A stretch of DNA of 6,938 bases. It comes from Deltaproteobacteria bacterium. Lineage in GTDB: Bacteria > Desulfobacterota > G020345765. The DNA lies in NCBI GenBank assembly GCA_030616835.1, contig JAUWWP010000137.1, positions 1 through 6,938 on the forward strand. The letters run 5' to 3'. Made by a program: the position numbers and the translations under genes. Under the pieces are notes generated by a model. It searched no databases and was not told where the DNA came from. It saw only the letters and a program-made list of their open reading frames with translations. Below are positions 5,216 to 6,938 of the stretch, piece by piece (the first letter of the stretch is position 1; every line of letters begins with the position of its first letter).

Positions 5216-5244
5216 AATCTAATACCGCAGTTAATATTTGTCAA
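5216..5244 (-). promoter_or_regulatory. Sigma70-like promoter of the SCP2 gene
   Basis: On the minus strand a perfect TTGACA (5239-5244) is followed by a 17-base spacer and TAGATT (5216-5221, 4 of 6). A run of seven A residues sits just upstream of the -35 (5245-5251), with more AT-rich sequence behind it, resembling an UP element. The start point would be near 5209, inside the operator, giving a leader of about 125 bases. Within that leader CCGAGCAGA (plus strand) occurs twice, at 5127-5135 and 5159-5167. Confidence 0.65.
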
Positions 5245-5319
5245 GTTTTTTTGGATCAGAGTATAAAGAATAAATAAACTGCTCGAGATTCCAAGTAGAT
5301 TGAGGGTATTATTATCTAA

Positions 5320-6729
5320 CTAATCCTTCGACAGGCTCAGAACAAGGATGAAATCTACCTTCGCTACCTCGGACCTTTTAAGCTCTTTTTCGACAAATTT
5401 TTCCTTATATCCATCAGCTCGGGCTGAAAGTCGGTAGCTTCCGGGAGCTAAATAGTCAATAGTAAAGCTTCCATCGCTTTTTACCTGATAGACGCTGCCT
5501 TTCTTCCCTTCCCAGAGGATTACCTCTGCCCCAGCTAATGGCTTACCATTCTTCCCTACTACCTTCCCCTGAATCTTTCCCCCGGGGCTGAGTATAATAT
5601 TAACCCTCTTGACCTCTCCTTTCTTAAGGGAAATCTCTCTCTCAACTTTGGCAAAACCACTGGCACGGAAAGTAACATTATAAACGCCCGGGTCCAAGCC
5701 AATGAGCGGGACATCTCCTCTCCCTGAGGCTGGATGAACCTCACCGCTAAGCCCCCTCCATAGTATTGCCTCTGCCCTTTTTATTGGCTCTCCTGATGGA
5801 TCAGTAATCCTTCCCAGAATCCTTCCCCTGAACGAATCTCCGACTGCTACCCTTCCCAGCATGGGTTCTTGGGGGCCATTTACTTCATCCAAAACCTCAA
5901 CCTCATTGACCTCCTCAGCAATAGTAAAAGAGGTCATCTCTTTGAAATCAATCAAAACCTTCCCTCCCGAATAGCAGTCAGACTTGAGTTCGGTGCCGAT
6001 AATAGCCAGGACTATATGAAAGGGATCGACAAAGTTCTTCGACCGCTCAGCATCAGTAGAAACCCAACCCATATCCGGAAAATATACTTCGATCCAGGCA
6101 TGGGGACCTCCCTCCTGGATCTCAACGCCCCAGTAGACCTTGGTGGCCCCCCATATATCTCCGGGGGGGAGGTATCCGTAGACTAAGCGGGCCGGGATCC
6201 CTACACTCCTGAGCAGAGCAACTGAGAGATTTGAGTAACCCTGGCAGGAACCCAGCTTATTGGTTAAAACAGAATACGCATCCTGGGGAGTTTCGATCTT
6301 ATAAGTGAGCCGATCCATAACCCAGTTTATGATCTCATCAAATGCCTCCTTTACTGTTTTTGCATCCCGGGTAAGCTCCCGGGCATAGCTTCTGATCAGA
6401 TGGTTATCTGATTGTATCCTCTCCTCAGGCTTCAAAAAGACCCTTAGATCCCTGCTGATACTTGAGTCGGGGATGGGAAATGGTATCCGGGAATTGAAAA
6501 CCTCTAATTTTGCGGTAACCTTTAGTTTTTTGCTGAAATTGTCTTCCGCAATTATCTTCTGCTCAAAACCGTTATTGGAATAGTTCGGTATCGAACATAG
6601 CCCCTTGGGATTTATAATATCATAGGTTATTGAGTGCACCCCTTGCAGGAGTTTGGTTGCTGCCTCTGCCTGGGCAAAGCAAAAGAAAACCCCTGCCAAA
6701 ATTAGCCCTAATCCTCTCATTTTTCTCAT
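5320..6729 (-). CDS. Exported transglutaminase-like (TGc) protein with two carboxypeptidase-regulatory-like domains
   Basis: A 469-residue protein starting at ATG 6727-6729, with GGGAGG at 6737-6742 seven bases upstream. A GTG just before it (6730-6732) would add one residue but is too close to the ribosome binding site; numbers below count from that GTG. Residues 1-24 are a signal peptide (MRKMRGLGL, hydrophobic core, AEA cleavage site). The transglutaminase-like cysteine-protease fold spans about 110-240, with catalytic Cys163 (GSCQGYSN), His211 (PHAWIEVYFP) and Asp227 (GWVSTD) all present. Bacterial proteins of this type are usually cysteine peptidases or amide-processing enzymes rather than cross-linkers. 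Residues about 70-100 form an N-terminal beta region. Two beta-sandwich repeats of the carboxypeptidase-regulatory/CNA-B-like kind follow at about 303-381 and 386-465, each with G.I.G.V....G.P...A.V.LW and a G.Y...A.ADGY-type ending. The final residues LSLSKD come from a dispersed repeat fragment. It is probably periplasmic or surface located; the substrate is unknown. Confidence 0.9.
   Translation of the reverse strand: MRKMRGLGLILAGVFFCFAQAEAATKLLQGVHSITYDIINPKGLCSIPNYSNNGFEQKIIAEDNFSKKLKVTAKLEVFNSRIPFPIPDSSISRDLRVFLKPEERIQSDNHLIRSYARELTRDAKTVKEAFDEIINWVMDRLTYKIETPQDAYSVLTNKLGSCQGYSNLSVALLRSVGIPARLVYGYLPPGDIWGATKVYWGVEIQEGGPHAWIEVYFPDMGWVSTDAERSKNFVDPFHIVLAIIGTELKSDCYSGGKVLIDFKEMTSFTIAEEVNEVEVLDEVNGPQEPMLGRVAVGDSFRGRILGRITDPSGEPIKRAEAILWRGLSGEVHPASGRGDVPLIGLDPGVYNVTFRASGFAKVEREISLKKGEVKRVNIILSPGGKIQGKVVGKNGKPLAGAEVILWEGKKGSVYQVKSDGSFTIDYLAPGSYRLSARADGYKEKFVEKELKRSEVAKVDFILVLSLSKD
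5324..5343. repeat. Dispersed-repeat fragment fused to the 3' end of the transglutaminase-like gene
   Basis: TCCTTCGACAGGCTCAGAAC on the plus strand (minus: GAGCCTGTCGAAGGA core) encodes the last residues VLSLSKD and lies directly before the TAG at 5320-5322. I recall this core as a widely dispersed palindromic repeat in many bacterial genomes, often reading as 'LSLSKD' at protein ends. Only one arm is visible here. The family identification is from memory. Confidence 0.55.
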
Positions 6730-6846
6730 CACTTATCCTCCCTTTAATCCTTCATTTGAAGCAAAATAACGCGTTAATGTAGGGGTAAATTCCTTCGTCA
6801 AGCTTAGGACAATTTAACTAAATTTCCATTGGTTATTAGTTATTAG

Positions 6847-6938
6847 GTTGCGCTGCTCGTTTCGTCTTACGTCTATCGGTTGGGTCATTTTGACGATGGA
6901 CGATCAACGAATAACGACACGAGTTGCTCAACCGCAAC
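6847..6938. repeat. Long imperfect inverted repeat reaching the window edge
   Basis: The outer arms are GTTGCG (6847-6852) and CGCAAC (6933-6938). Farther in, CTCGTTTCGT (6856-6865) pairs with ACGACACGAG (6914-6923) at 9 of 10 positions, and the centre is GTCA (6884-6887) with TGAC (6891-6894) around TTT. The arms differ by small insertions, so it is an imperfect foldback of about 92 bases that may extend past the window. It is flanked at 6832-6845 by tandem GTTATTA units. CGTC/ATCG-rich words suggest a dispersed intergenic repeat rather than a terminator. 6733-6846 otherwise holds only the upstream region of the transglutaminase-like gene, without a convincing promoter. Confidence 0.65.

Noticed and set aside
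5869..6186. Plus-strand open frame of 105 codons
   Set aside because: It is antisense to the transglutaminase-like catalytic domain, with no ribosome binding site and no recognisable domain.
6773..6801. Promoter for the transglutaminase-like gene (TTGACG with CATTAA or ATTAAC)
   Set aside because: The -35 is good (5 of 6), but no hexamer at 16-18 bases matches the -10 consensus better than 3 of 6.

Overview
This window is one stretch of a bacterial chromosome in which all seven recognisable protein genes run on the minus strand, so they are transcribed from high to low coordinates. Most genes have Shine-Dalgarno sequences of the GGGAGG/GGAGG type, and several have sigma70-like promoters. No rRNA, tRNA, CRISPR array, transposase or phage gene was seen. 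The gene content is an exported transglutaminase-like protein, an SCP2 lipid-binding protein, an enoyl-CoA hydratase, a TatT-like lipoprotein and an orphan receiver protein. Together with at least four kinds of intergenic palindromic or A-rich repeat, this suggests an uncultured, repeat-rich bacterium of a candidate phylum or a deep-branching anaerobic lineage. The sequence alone does not fix the phylum.

Layout from high to low coordinates, which is the direction of transcription. 6847-6938: a long imperfect inverted repeat that reaches the window edge. 5320-6729: an exported transglutaminase-like protein with two C-terminal carboxypeptidase-regulatory-like domains; its last residues are encoded by a dispersed-repeat fragment. 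5085-5319: control region of the SCP2 gene, with a TTGACA promoter and an 18-bp operator that matches the Bacillus FadR (TetR-family, acyl-CoA-responsive) box. 4740-5084: a small SCP2 sterol-carrier domain protein, followed by a strong intrinsic terminator at 4631-4660. 4138-4533: a single-domain response regulator with its own good promoter. 3273-4043: enoyl-CoA hydratase. 2936-3272: a gene-free stretch of 337 bases, mostly an A-rich/T-rich imperfect inverted repeat with telomere-like CCCTAAA units, plus an 18-bp near-palindrome. 2306-2935: an unrecognised two-membrane-segment protein whose external part resembles the flagellin 'IN' motif. 2254-2323: a nested direct/inverted repeat that supplies the C-terminus of that gene. 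879-2225: an M20-family zinc peptidase/amidohydrolase. 1-750: the N-terminal 250 residues of a TatT-like lipoprotein, running off the window.

The genes do not form one obvious pathway. The SCP2 protein and the enoyl-CoA hydratase both fit fatty-acid or acyl-CoA handling, and the FadR-like operator supports lipid-responsive control of at least the SCP2 gene. The transglutaminase-like protein, the two-TM protein and the TatT-like lipoprotein are all envelope or exported proteins. The clearest point for follow-up is the FadR-type operator placed over the predicted transcription start of the SCP2 gene. The second is the way dispersed repeats have been built into the 3' ends of two genes. I did not find convincing evidence of a wholly new multi-gene system.
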